Notes under the pieces: model-generated
What the model was told of the DNA's origin: nothing
The model's database searches: none
The model's input: the letters and a program-made list of their open reading frames with translations, nothing else
Part shown: piece by piece, positions 42,916 to 51,382 of the stretch
Position numbering within the stretch: position 1 is the stretch's first letter
How the letters are laid out: the number at the start of each line of letters is the position of its first letter
DNA from: DASPKM01 sp035628135
GTDB taxonomy: Bacteria; Bacteroidota; Bacteroidia; Chitinophagales; Chitinophagaceae
NCBI GenBank assembly: GCA_035628135.1
Contig: DASPKM010000005.1
Coordinates: 124,001 to 188,000 of the forward strand
Direction of reading: 5' to 3'
DNA length: 64,000 nucleotides
Made by a program: the position numbers and the translations under genes

Positions 42916-43464
42916 TCACGGCATCTGCTTAAAATGCAAAATGCCTACTACAGTTTTATGCGGCAGTGAAAATATATCCATCGACTTGTTTACTTCTACC
43001 AATTGGTTTGCTGTGATCTCCGACGTGATTGTTTTTGTTACTGCTTCGGTACTTTCCGGGTCGCCAATTGTTAAAGTTTGCAGCAGCATATTATGTGTGC
43101 TGTCTTGTTTTTCCAGCGTGGCAGTGGTCACGCCCTTCGTGCCATCGAATTGCGTTACCGGGTGATAAACTTTGCCCTCAGGCCCCGACGGTCCTTCCAC
43201 ACATATCAGTGCGGATAATACTTTAAGGGTATCATTGGTGCTTTCGTTCAGCACTATAAATTGATGGTAGTAAATATTGTTCTTTGCAGATTCATTTCCG
43301 CCGGAATAGGCCAGCAAGCGATATTCCTGGTCTTTATTGATCGCCATCGAATCTATCTTAAAATCTTCCAGGCGCACACTGTCGTAAGAATGTTCTTTCT
43401 GTCCTTTGCAACTGGCGGCTAAACCGGCAATAACGGCAATTGCCGGGTAAATAAGTCTTTTCAT
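42916..43464 (-). CDS. Hypothetical lipoprotein, 182 aa
   Basis: A secreted lipoprotein with lipobox LAASC (C19) after a normal signal peptide. The mature part is polar and beta-rich and has no motif I recognise. It is divergent from the CopB copper ATPase gene (120 nt gap), but no metal-binding site (no His or Met cluster) is visible in it, so a role in copper handling is not supported. Confidence 0.75.
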   Translation of the reverse strand: MKRLIYPAIAVIAGLAASCKGQKEHSYDSVRLEDFKIDSMAINKDQEYRLLAYSGGNESAKNNIYYHQFIVLNESTNDTLKVLSALICVEGPSGPEGKVYHPVTQFDGTKGVTTATLEKQDSTHNMLLQTLTIGDPESTEAVTKTITSEITANQLVEVNKSMDIFSLPHKTVVGILHFKQMP

Positions 43465-43583
43465 GTTGGGGTTGCTTTAAGCTGTAAAATACAACCCCTT
43501 TCCAATAATTCTGTACAATTAACCCTGCATTGTATAAAGGTTCCTTCTCCGGCTGTTCTAGCTTTGTGGGTCAATTCGCATTT

Positions 43584-45674
43584 ATGAAACAGCATCCTAC
43601 ATCGGCAAACCATACGCATCATTCGCATGAGCATCACCACGCCACTCACAAGGGCGGGCATGCAAACCACGAAATGCACAATAAAGCGGGCATGCACACA
43701 GGCCACCATATGCATGCCGGCCATGATAAGCATGCAGGTCACCATACCCAGGATTTCCTCAAACGTTTCTGGATAAGCCTTGCGCTCACCATACCTGTGT
43801 TATTGTTGTCTCACATGGTCCAGCAATGGCTGGGCTTTACAATAGATTTTGCGGGCCGCAATTATGTTTTGCTAAGTGTAAGCGCGGTTATTTACGGCTA
43901 TGGGGGTTGGCCCTTCCTGGCAGGTATGGTACGCGAGATAAGAAATAAGGCCATTGGAATGATGACCCTGGTAGCGCTGGCGATAACCGTTGCTTTTGTG
44001 TATAGTGTGGCCACTGTGTTCGGCCTGCAGGGCATGGATTTCTTTTGGGAACTGGCTACACTTATAGATATTATGCTCATCGGCCATTGGCTGGAAATGC
44101 GTTCGCAAATGGCGGCTTCAAGGGCTTTGGAATCCCTTGTGGCATTATTGCCTTCAACAGTGCACGTCGAGCGCAACGGCAATGTTGTGGACCTGGACTT
44201 ACAGGAGTTGAAGAATGGTGACATTGTCCTGGTAAAACCCGGAGAAAAAATTCCGGCGGATGGTGTTGTAATAAGCGGCAGCTCATATGTAAACGAAAGC
44301 ATGCTCACCGGCGAAAGCATCCCCGTAAAAAAAGAAGACAAGGCCAAAGTAATTGCAGGCGCTGTAAATGGGGATGGATCATTGCGTGTACAAGTTACCG
44401 GCACTGGTAAGGATAGTTATCTCAATAAGGTAATTACGTTGGTGCAGTCTGCGCAAAGCGCCAAGTCGAACACGCAACACCTGGCGGACAAAGTTGCAAA
44501 ATGGCTCACGATTGTTTCCATCGTGGTGGGTGCGGCCACTTTCGTGTACTGGTACAGCGTGGAACCAAACCTTGCTTTTGCATTGGAGCGGTTGGTAACA
44601 GTAATGGTTACATCTTGTCCACATGCGCTGGGCGTTGCCATTCCATTGGTGGTTGCCATTTCAACGTCAAAGGCGGCCACCAGCGGACTGCTCATCAGGA
44701 ACCGGACCGCGTTTGAGGATGCCCGTAATATTACCACCGTTGTTTTCGATAAAACGGGTACGCTCACCAGGGGCTCGCACGAGGTGCAGAAAATAATACG
44801 GGTTTCTGATCAATATCAACCAAATGAATTGTTGCAATACGCCGCGGCCGCCCAGCAAAGTTCGGAGCATTACATAGCAAGAGGTATCCTGCGCAGGCTG
44901 CAGCAACAAAACCTTCCATTGTGGAAAGCTGAGCATTTTCAATATAATCAGGGTATTGGTGTAAGCGCAACGGTGAATGGCAAAGCCATTGAAATCGTAG
45001 GTCCGAACTATTTCAAGCAGCAAGGCAAACAATTGCCCGCCATTCCTGCTGAAGTGGATCAACAAGTGGAAACGGTCAGCTTTCTATTGATAGATGGCGA
45101 ATTGGTTGGCGTCATTACACTTGCAGACAGCATCCGCGATACCGCAAAGGATGCCATTGATGGTTTGAAGCAAATGGGTATACAATCGATACTGCTTACC
45201 GGCGATAATGAAAAGATCGCGGCTGCTGTTGCCAACCAATTGGGGATGGATGGTTATATGGCCAATGTGCTTCCGCACGAAAAGCAGCAGAAAGTAAAGG
45301 AATTGCAGCATAAGGGAGCAATCATAGCCATGACCGGCGACGGCGTAAACGATGCGCCTGCATTGGCCCAGGCGCACGTAGGCATTGCCGTTGGGAGTGG
45401 TACAGACGTAGCCGCTGAAACAGCCAATATTGTTCTTGTGAACAGCGATCCTAAGGATGTGGTAAAAATCATTGCATTCGGCAAGGCCACTTATCGCAAG
45501 ATGGTCGAGAACCTGTTTTGGGCAGTAGGGTATAATTTGGTGGCTATTCCGTTGGCGGCGGGTATTCTATATCCAACGTTTATTTTAAGTCCCGCGTTAG
45601 GCGCTGTGTTGATGAGCCTTAGCACTATCATCGTAGCGTTTAATGCGCAGCTGTTGCGGCGGAAGTTTAAATGA
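43584..45674 (+). CDS. copB: CopB-type copper-translocating P1B-3 ATPase
   Basis: Inner-membrane copper exporter of 696 aa. The N-terminus is extremely rich in histidine (residues 10-53, many HH and HxH pairs), replacing the usual CxxC metal-binding domains. The channel motif is CPH (345-347, in VTSCPHALGVAIPLV), typical of CopB rather than CopA (CPC). The phosphorylation site is D389 in DKTGTLT; the TGES actuator motif is at 242-245. I start at the ATG at 43584; an 18-codon extension to 43530 is less like family starts. No CopA, CueO or CusCBA gene is near. Confidence 0.93.
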   Translation: MKQHPTSANHTHHSHEHHHATHKGGHANHEMHNKAGMHTGHHMHAGHDKHAGHHTQDFLKRFWISLALTIPVLLLSHMVQQWLGFTIDFAGRNYVLLSVSAVIYGYGGWPFLAGMVREIRNKAIGMMTLVALAITVAFVYSVATVFGLQGMDFFWELATLIDIMLIGHWLEMRSQMAASRALESLVALLPSTVHVERNGNVVDLDLQELKNGDIVLVKPGEKIPADGVVISGSSYVNESMLTGESIPVKKEDKAKVIAGAVNGDGSLRVQVTGTGKDSYLNKVITLVQSAQSAKSNTQHLADKVAKWLTIVSIVVGAATFVYWYSVEPNLAFALERLVTVMVTSCPHALGVAIPLVVAISTSKAATSGLLIRNRTAFEDARNITTVVFDKTGTLTRGSHEVQKIIRVSDQYQPNELLQYAAAAQQSSEHYIARGILRRLQQQNLPLWKAEHFQYNQGIGVSATVNGKAIEIVGPNYFKQQGKQLPAIPAEVDQQVETVSFLLIDGELVGVITLADSIRDTAKDAIDGLKQMGIQSILLTGDNEKIAAAVANQLGMDGYMANVLPHEKQQKVKELQHKGAIIAMTGDGVNDAPALAQAHVGIAVGSGTDVAAETANIVLVNSDPKDVVKIIAFGKATYRKMVENLFWAVGYNLVAIPLAAGILYPTFILSPALGAVLMSLSTIIVAFNAQLLRRKFK

Positions 45675-45752
45675 CGAGGGCAGAGGCTGATTTCCTAAAT
45701 ACCGTGTTTTCACGGCTTGAAGCGAGATTGATAAAGAGTAATTTCCAATATC

Positions 45753-46721
45753 GTGGCAAACGATAAATCAACCCCCGTCAAATCCCGCAAGCTCTGGCCG
45801 ATCATCTGGGCGGTAATTACTTTTGTGCTGGGCTTCGTAGGGTTCGCAACCATCAAACCTCAATTTGATGTCTTTGTCGAGCCTTTAGAAATTAAAGTAC
45901 AGCAAGGTGGCCGTGAAACCATCAAGGCCAGTGTAGAAAATACTTCTCTTATTGGCCTTCCATATAAAAAGCCCGTAGATCTTGAGGCGCAAAATCAATG
46001 GCCCGATATAAAAGTATCCATCAGCCCCGATGCGCCCACTGTTCCTGAATTCGAGTGCGCCATAACTATTGAAGTGGGAAGAAATGTTGCTTCCGGCAGA
46101 TACAAAATCACGCTCATTGCAACCAGTACAAGCGGCACTTCGGAGTCAGCAGATTTCTTTATCATCGTTATTCCACCGATTTGCGCTTCACCGTTTGTGA
46201 GAGATGTTGAGGAACATTTTGCACCCAACGGCTGGATGTGTAATATAGCCGATATAAGAATGGATGCTCGCAACACTAACAATCCGCATTCGGGTCCTAC
46301 CTGCATTAAAATAGACTATTTAGCACGCATAAGAACTCCATGCCAAACAGACGGTTGGATAGGAGCAGGTGTATATTGGTTTTGCATTGGCTGTAATTTC
46401 GACAAAAATAGGCCCGATCCCACCAGATACGACTTCTCCTGCGCAAGAAGCCTGGTATTTATGGCGAGGGGCGCAAGAGGCGGTGAGCGCGCAGAATTTA
46501 AAGTCGGCGGTGTAACCGGACAATATAGCGACGGCCTCAACCCAGCACGAACAACTGGACCCGTAACACTTACCAATCAATGGACCCAATACAGGATCGA
46601 TTTCAATCCGGGAGACAACCTAACGTCCATGATCAGTGGATTTTGCTGGGTCACCAATAGAGACTGGAATCCCAACGGCTGCACTATTTACCTGGATGAT
46701 ATAAAGTTTGTGGACAGGTAA
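45753..46721 (+). CDS. Hypothetical membrane-anchored beta-sandwich protein, 322 aa
   Basis: The start is a GTG at 45753. One N-terminal helix (about 15-33) anchors it; then comes an Ig-like beta domain (about 40-145, ending SADFFIIVIPP), followed by a C-terminal jelly-roll-like region (about 150-322) with TQYRIDFNPGDN and IYLDDIKFVD, as in carbohydrate-binding modules. Cysteines cluster in the C-terminal part (WFCIGCNFD and others). I cannot name a family; a cell-surface ligand-binding role is a guess from the folds. Confidence 0.6.
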   Translation: MANDKSTPVKSRKLWPIIWAVITFVLGFVGFATIKPQFDVFVEPLEIKVQQGGRETIKASVENTSLIGLPYKKPVDLEAQNQWPDIKVSISPDAPTVPEFECAITIEVGRNVASGRYKITLIATSTSGTSESADFFIIVIPPICASPFVRDVEEHFAPNGWMCNIADIRMDARNTNNPHSGPTCIKIDYLARIRTPCQTDGWIGAGVYWFCIGCNFDKNRPDPTRYDFSCARSLVFMARGARGGERAEFKVGGVTGQYSDGLNPARTTGPVTLTNQWTQYRIDFNPGDNLTSMISGFCWVTNRDWNPNGCTIYLDDIKFVDR

Positions 46722-46759
46722 AGTATGACACAAAACATTTTTGTGTAAGTTGCGTCGCT

Positions 46760-47236
46760 ATGCCAACTGCAGCACTTTATAAAATTAATAGCAAAGGGTA
46801 TTTGCTACACGCAATTCAAAAGACAACTAGTGGTTTTAACCTTGCATCCGAACCTTTTATTCAAATAACGGAGCGCAACTCAAATGCGCAAACCATCGCC
46901 GAGGCCATAAAAACCGCTCTAAAAACCGACGATAGTAAAAAACTTCCGAATCCCGAGGACTGGGAAAAAGAACGTGAGGGGTTTTTGAAGAAGATGGGAC
47001 TAAAATCTATACAAGAGTTAGAAGGCCCGGGTGCTTTTTACTGCGAGATTAGTAAAGAAAATGGCAACATCCTTTTCACGCCTACCATACAAGCGCATAA
47101 CCCAGACGAAGGATATGTCTATATATTCTCTAATGACCCAGATATCGTTATTCCCTATACGGCGTCTGATGAAGAAATAGCACAAACCCTTCAGCTTGTA
47201 TTAAGCAATGGGGATAGATTATCGAATAGCGACTAG
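46760..47236 (+). CDS. Hypothetical protein, 158 aa
   Basis: A soluble, acidic protein with no signal peptide or membrane segment. It contains NPEDWEKEREGFLKKMGLKS and ends in an acidic helix, and resembles small immunity-type proteins in overall look, but I cannot support a family. It lies between a surface-type protein and a lipoprotein gene, in the A/T-richest part of the window. It could be an immunity protein left without its toxin; this is speculation. Confidence 0.6.
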   Translation: MPTAALYKINSKGYLLHAIQKTTSGFNLASEPFIQITERNSNAQTIAEAIKTALKTDDSKKLPNPEDWEKEREGFLKKMGLKSIQELEGPGAFYCEISKENGNILFTPTIQAHNPDEGYVYIFSNDPDIVIPYTASDEEIAQTLQLVLSNGDRLSNSD

Positions 47237-47313
47237 TCGAAGCAATAATTGGAGTATACCTGATTGATTTTGACATTTGTTGGCTTGTATCCAGAGTTTA
47301 AAATAATCTACTA

Positions 47314-47778
47314 ATGCAATTTTTACTTTTAATCAGTGCCGTTTGTTTAATCGCATGTAACGCGGAAGTCAATACGGTTAATCCACAAGCCAGCACCAAT
47401 ATAGAGCGTTCAAAGATGGATAACTTCTTTATTCGGGAATACTATTCAGACAGTAAAACTATTAGTATTGAAGAAGCCTGGATAGAGCATCAATGGAAAA
47501 ATGAAGCGAGCCTTTTCAATAGCTCTAAAGTTCGAACAACAGGAGTTCAACTAAATATTAAAGTCAATAATGTTAAACATCCTGACTTGGAGGAAAATGA
47601 GTATTTTATAACCTGGCAAATGATAGTTCCGGAAATTGGAACTATAGGAATGGGAAACGGTGGTTATTTGCTTTTCATCGATAATGGGCGGGTGCCTGAT
47701 AGTATGAAGGTTGTGATCAAAAAGCGTGCGGAGGATAGAGATGTCGTCGTTGACTCGTTCAATTTATATGGGAGATAA
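47314..47778 (+). CDS. Hypothetical lipoprotein, 154 aa
   Basis: A short signal peptide ends in the lipobox LIAC (C15). The mature protein is polar, beta-rich and has no recognised motif. It lies in a group of small unrecognised genes with A/T-rich codon use. Function unknown. Confidence 0.65.
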   Translation: MQFLLLISAVCLIACNAEVNTVNPQASTNIERSKMDNFFIREYYSDSKTISIEEAWIEHQWKNEASLFNSSKVRTTGVQLNIKVNNVKHPDLEENEYFITWQMIVPEIGTIGMGNGGYLLFIDNGRVPDSMKVVIKKRAEDRDVVVDSFNLYGR

Positions 47779-47845
47779 CTCAAAAGCCAGAAAAGCCAAT
47801 GGACGAGTATCCAAAATATTATTTACTATGTTCGATAATTAAGAT

Positions 47846-48223
47846 ATGAGAAGTGCTTTCAATTATTTATTTTATACTTCTTATCGCATCATGCGATTTT
47901 TGGGGCATGACGGGTTTTTTCTGGAAGGGATGGCATACATTCTCACGGCATCTCTTGTATGGTTGAACTTTCTCACGGTTTTGTACATTCTTAAAATAAC
48001 TACAGGAAAAGACATTCTCAATTTCCCGACAACAGTTGTAATTTATATAGTATACCTTGGTACGTGCTATTATTACTTCTTTTACCGTGATAGATATGAA
48101 TCCTATATTGAGGTTAGTGAAAAGGCAAGGAAGAAGGGTAAAGATATATTAATGGCAATCTATTTTGTCGCTAGTTTGGCTTTGCATTTCTATTTGCAGG
48201 ATATGGTGAGGCAAAATTTGTAG
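47846..48223 (+). CDS. Hypothetical membrane protein, 125 aa
   Basis: Three hydrophobic segments (about 30-50, 60-78 and 103-120) are separated by a basic loop YRDRYESYIEVSEKARKKGK. No named family is recognised. It is A/T-rich and follows two other small unknown genes on the same strand. Confidence 0.6.
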   Translation: MRSAFNYLFYTSYRIMRFLGHDGFFLEGMAYILTASLVWLNFLTVLYILKITTGKDILNFPTTVVIYIVYLGTCYYYFFYRDRYESYIEVSEKARKKGKDILMAIYFVASLALHFYLQDMVRQNL

Positions 48224-48330
48224 AATAGTAAGGTAAATATGTAGAGGGTTTTTTAATCAGGCTTATAATTTTATTTATTATGATGACCCCAAATGTGTTA
48301 CTTTTCATTTACCCGTTATAACAACAATCA

Positions 48331-48771
48331 ATGAACCTCCTCAACCTGATCTGGCCAGCCATCTACGTGGCAATGGGCCTTCGGAACCTCTGGTACTGCA
48401 TCCTCATTACAATTGTGCTGGAATGGATCATTGTCCAGTTGCTGCTCCGCAAAGGCTGGCGCACATCGGGCTTTATGTCGCTGGTAGGTAATGCTGTTTC
48501 GGGCTTTTTCGGCATATTTATAATGCCCTATGTTATGTTCCTGTATCATTCCGTGGCCGACCCGCTCACCGGCGGAACCTTCAACATAATAAACCTGGTA
48601 GCTACACTCGTCATCATGTGCTTCGGCAGCGTAGCAATTGAAGTATTGGTGGTAAAATGGATTTGGAAAACGCCGTTTAAAAAATTATTTATACCGTTGC
48701 TCATAGGCAATTTGCTTACTTATGTAGCACTTGTGTTCTTTTTTATGCACCTCCAGGTTGGCGGCGTATAG
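48331..48771 (+). CDS. Four-helix membrane protein, 146 aa
   Basis: A 146-aa protein with four hydrophobic helices (about 5-32, 48-70, 85-110 and 118-142). I cannot name its family. It ends 15 nt before the convergent stop of the LytTR regulator gene; its codon use is G/C-richer than the three genes before it, so it may belong to the regular chromosome. Confidence 0.65.
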   Translation: MNLLNLIWPAIYVAMGLRNLWYCILITIVLEWIIVQLLLRKGWRTSGFMSLVGNAVSGFFGIFIMPYVMFLYHSVADPLTGGTFNIINLVATLVIMCFGSVAIEVLVVKWIWKTPFKKLFIPLLIGNLLTYVALVFFFMHLQVGGV

Positions 48772-48785
48772 TGGTTCAGCGGACA

Positions 48786-49544
48786 CTAGATCTCGCTAAT
48801 CCACTTCTTAAACGCACTACTGTTCTCCTGGCTTACTATAATCTCTTCATCCAGCATCAGCGTCAATTCCACACTGATCTTACTCCGCTCCAACGGCTTA
48901 AACCGCTTGATATAATTGGCATTTACAATGTATTTTCTGTTGGCCCGGTAAAACATATTGGTATCCAGCTCCGCTTCCAGCTCGGCAAGGTTATTTGCCT
49001 CCGCCATGTACTTGCGGTTGTCCTTATCCACCAAAAACACCAGCTTGTGCTCAGTAAAAAAGTACACGATGTCCTCCGTGCGTATGGCCTGAAACTCCAT
49101 TCCGCGCTTTACGATGATGCGCGTTTTTTTCTTCTCCTGTGTATTATTGATATAGCTGAATAATGATGAATAGTTGCCCAAGAAATGCTGTTGCAATCCC
49201 TTGTACTTCTTCATCGCGCCCTTCAGCTTATCCTGGTCAATGGGCTTCAGTATATAATCAATGCTGTTGTATTCAAAGGCCTCGGCCAGGTATTTGTCAT
49301 ACGCGGTGGTGAATATTACCGGGCAGGTAATATTGCAGCTCTTGAATATATTAAACGAGGGGCCATCGCTCAGCTGCACGTCCATAAATATCAAATCAGG
49401 ACTGGGGTTGCTGTTAAGCCACTGCACGGTATCCCGCACGCAGCCAAAGGATGCTACTACTTTCAGGTTGTCCTCAATCGCATTTAGTTCGCTCAAAAGG
49501 CACTCGTAAGCAGGTTTTTCGTCTTCAACAATTAAAACATTCAT
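48786..49544 (-). CDS. LytTR-family response regulator
   Basis: A 252-aa regulator with a receiver domain (residues 1-120, D55 in LIFMDVQLSDGPS) and a C-terminal LytTR DNA-binding domain (about 150-250, KRGMEFQAIRTEDIVYFFTEHKL and NRKYIVNANYIKRFKPL). LytTR proteins bind direct repeats ahead of their targets. It lies 2 nt after its kinase gene. The nearest candidate targets are the SusC/SusD genes on the other side of the divergent gap. Confidence 0.92.
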   Translation of the reverse strand: MNVLIVEDEKPAYECLLSELNAIEDNLKVVASFGCVRDTVQWLNSNPSPDLIFMDVQLSDGPSFNIFKSCNITCPVIFTTAYDKYLAEAFEYNSIDYILKPIDQDKLKGAMKKYKGLQQHFLGNYSSLFSYINNTQEKKKTRIIVKRGMEFQAIRTEDIVYFFTEHKLVFLVDKDNRKYMAEANNLAELEAELDTNMFYRANRKYIVNANYIKRFKPLERSKISVELTLMLDEEIIVSQENSSAFKKWISEI

Positions 49545-49546
49545 GG

Positions 49547-50677
49547 CTAAAATTTTAGTATAGGTAATTTCACAGTGAAAAAACGGTGATTGTTTTCAAT
49601 TACTATGCTTCTCCTCGTAATCAGCCTGTACCGGTTATCCAGGTTGTTCAGTCCAATCTTGTTGCTGGGCGTTGATTGTTGCTTCGGCTTTACCGGGTTG
49701 CGCACCACCACGTAATGACTGTTCACGGTTACCTTAATGTCCAGCGGGTGCATCTCGTTAAACTCATTGTGCTTAATAGCATTCTCCACCAGCGTTTGCA
49801 GGCTTATCGGCGGTATCAAAAAATCATCAGTGCTGGTATCATTTATTTCTATGATCATGTTCACCGCTTCGGAAAAGCGGATCTTCAATAGATAAAAATA
49901 ATTGCTGATAAACTCCAGCTCTTCTTTCAGCAACACCAGGTCTTTTTCCTTATTGCCTAAGATATAACGGTACACCTTGGCCAGCGTATCGTTAAACAAA
50001 CGTGCGCTTTGCGGCTCGCGGGTTATCAGGTAGCTCAGCGTGTTAAGGCTGTTGAATATAAAATGGGGATCGATCTGCGTTTTCAATGCCTCCAGCTCCG
50101 CTTCTACCTTGGCCGTTTCCATTTTTTTTGCACGCCGCCGGTTGTACTCCATCTCCTTTCTCAATAATATTATCTCGAAAAGATTGTTCACAAAGAGGAC
50201 GGTAATGATCACGAACAGGCTGGCCAGCAAAATGCTGGTGCTGTTCAACCGGCTTTCACGACTAAGCCAATGCCATCCATACAGCGCCCCCAGCGATACA
50301 ATGCCAGAAAACAACACGTTTACCAGAAAGTATGTTACTACCACCCGCAGGTAGGTTTCATATACCTCCACGTTGTTCTTGCGCAAATACTGCATCAGCC
50401 GCACATTACCGTTCCAGATAACAAACCCGGTAGCCGTAAAAAACACGTAGCTCAGTACAAGCTCCCAGGGTTCATATAAATTATTGGTGATTAACCCGGC
50501 CACGTTGGGTATGCTTACCGCAATCAGCGGTATTACCACATAGCTGTAAATTCTGCTCAGCCGCGAGCCTATGGCTGCAGAGGCCGGGTTGTAGTTCATG
50601 GCAGGTGTTTTCAGTATCGCTTTCTTTGTGACCAGAAAGTTTTTCTCCGGGTTAAGGATCACTTTTGTCGTGTTCAT
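49547..50677 (-). CDS. LytS-like sensor histidine kinase
   Basis: A 376-aa membrane kinase of the LytS/YehU type. Four hydrophobic helices (about 42-62, 72-90, 108-133 and 148-172) are followed by a short coiled segment and the His_kinase domain with H205 in QIDPHFIFNSLNTLSYL. The HATPase domain (LQTLVENAIKHNEF, GLNNLDNRYRL) ends the protein. It has no separate periplasmic sensor, so the stimulus is probably membrane-borne. It is transcribed away from the SusC/SusD genes. Confidence 0.92.
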   Translation of the reverse strand: MNTTKVILNPEKNFLVTKKAILKTPAMNYNPASAAIGSRLSRIYSYVVIPLIAVSIPNVAGLITNNLYEPWELVLSYVFFTATGFVIWNGNVRLMQYLRKNNVEVYETYLRVVVTYFLVNVLFSGIVSLGALYGWHWLSRESRLNSTSILLASLFVIITVLFVNNLFEIILLRKEMEYNRRRAKKMETAKVEAELEALKTQIDPHFIFNSLNTLSYLITREPQSARLFNDTLAKVYRYILGNKEKDLVLLKEELEFISNYFYLLKIRFSEAVNMIIEINDTSTDDFLIPPISLQTLVENAIKHNEFNEMHPLDIKVTVNSHYVVVRNPVKPKQQSTPSNKIGLNNLDNRYRLITRRSIVIENNHRFFTVKLPILKF

Positions 50678-51098
50678 ACCTCATCAACAGTCAATCTGCA
50701 TCAAATGTATCGGTTCAATAATTCTAAAACGCATACTTCACATCAGGTATTAACCATTCATATATTTTATACAAATTCTTAACACAGGCATAAAATATAA
50801 ACACGCGCATTAAACGATGAACCGGCAAAATCTAATCCCTAGCAATGAAATTGCTGTCCTGTATTTGTCACCTGTATGTAACGCTGAGCAAACAGCAATT
50901 TTTGACAACCGTTCAAAACACTTTATTGAAAAAAATTGTAATAGGTTATTGGTATAGCAAGCGGCATTTCTCATCAGACAACACATCTATTCTTAACGCT
51001 GCAACTTCAGTTCAACATTCCGCCATTTCAGCCTCAAAAATTCCCAGTTAAGCACAGCTTAGCAAAATTTTGCGCCAGCATAAAAGATATTTACGCAA

Positions 51099-51182
51099 AG
51101 AGCCTTGCCGGCATGCCGGGAATAGCTCTCATAAGTGCGATAGTTTTAGTAAGCCTTCCCGTTTCCGGGAGGGCTTTTGTTT
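51099..51182 (+). ncRNA. Candidate small structured RNA
   Basis: Two stable hairpins in tandem. The first (51099-51129) has an outer AGAGC/GCTCT stem and an inner CCGGC-AT-GCCGG stem; the second is an 11-bp terminator stem (51151-51176) with a T-rich tail. No protein gene ends here, so a separate short transcript is the simplest reading. A 31-codon hydrophobic frame from 51113 overlaps and is an alternative, but the stems fit RNA better. Confidence 0.4.
51151..51182 (+). terminator. Orphan intrinsic terminator upstream of susC
   Basis: AAGCCTTCCCG (51151-51161), a TTTC loop and CGGGAGGGCTT (51166-51176; one T-G pair) are followed by TTGTTT. It is 200 nt upstream of susC, so it ends a short upstream transcript or acts as a leader attenuator. 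Confidence 0.75.
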
Positions 51183-51287
51183 ATTCAGTCGCACTTAATA
51201 CTGCTTAAGACACCATAACTATGGTCAAACTCATTTCGGCGTTGCAACATCGGGGCAGGAATATCGTGTTTGAAGCTGCATTTTTCC

Positions 51288-51305
51288 TGCTTAAGTATTT
51301 AAGCA
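51288..51305. promoter_or_regulatory. Inverted repeat upstream of the first susC
   Basis: TGCTTAA-GTAT-TTAAGCA, a perfect 7-bp inverted repeat 78 nt upstream of the susC start. The longer half CTGCTTAAG also occurs at 51201-51209, 86 bp upstream. Binding by the adjacent LytTR regulator or another factor is possible but unsupported beyond position. Confidence 0.4.
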
Positions 51306-51382
51306 AACAGGTCTAATCAGCGTAACATCTACTTTTCTTGTCTTTTGTGTTCAATTTTTTCCCAATTAAACAAAGTATACAA

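Larger units (their letters stand above)
50678..51382. other. Long gap between the LytS/LytTR operon and the first susC
   Basis: This 705-nt gap has no convincing gene. It contains the kinase promoter, a structured segment with an orphan terminator (51099-51182), a CTGCTTAAG direct repeat (51201 and 51287), an inverted repeat (51288-51305) and the susC leader. The short frame at 50845-51051 has no coding look. Confidence 0.7.

Noticed and set aside
50845..51051. 68-codon frame in the susC upstream gap
   Set aside because: Low-complexity, no ribosome site, Ser/Cys-rich; no coding look.
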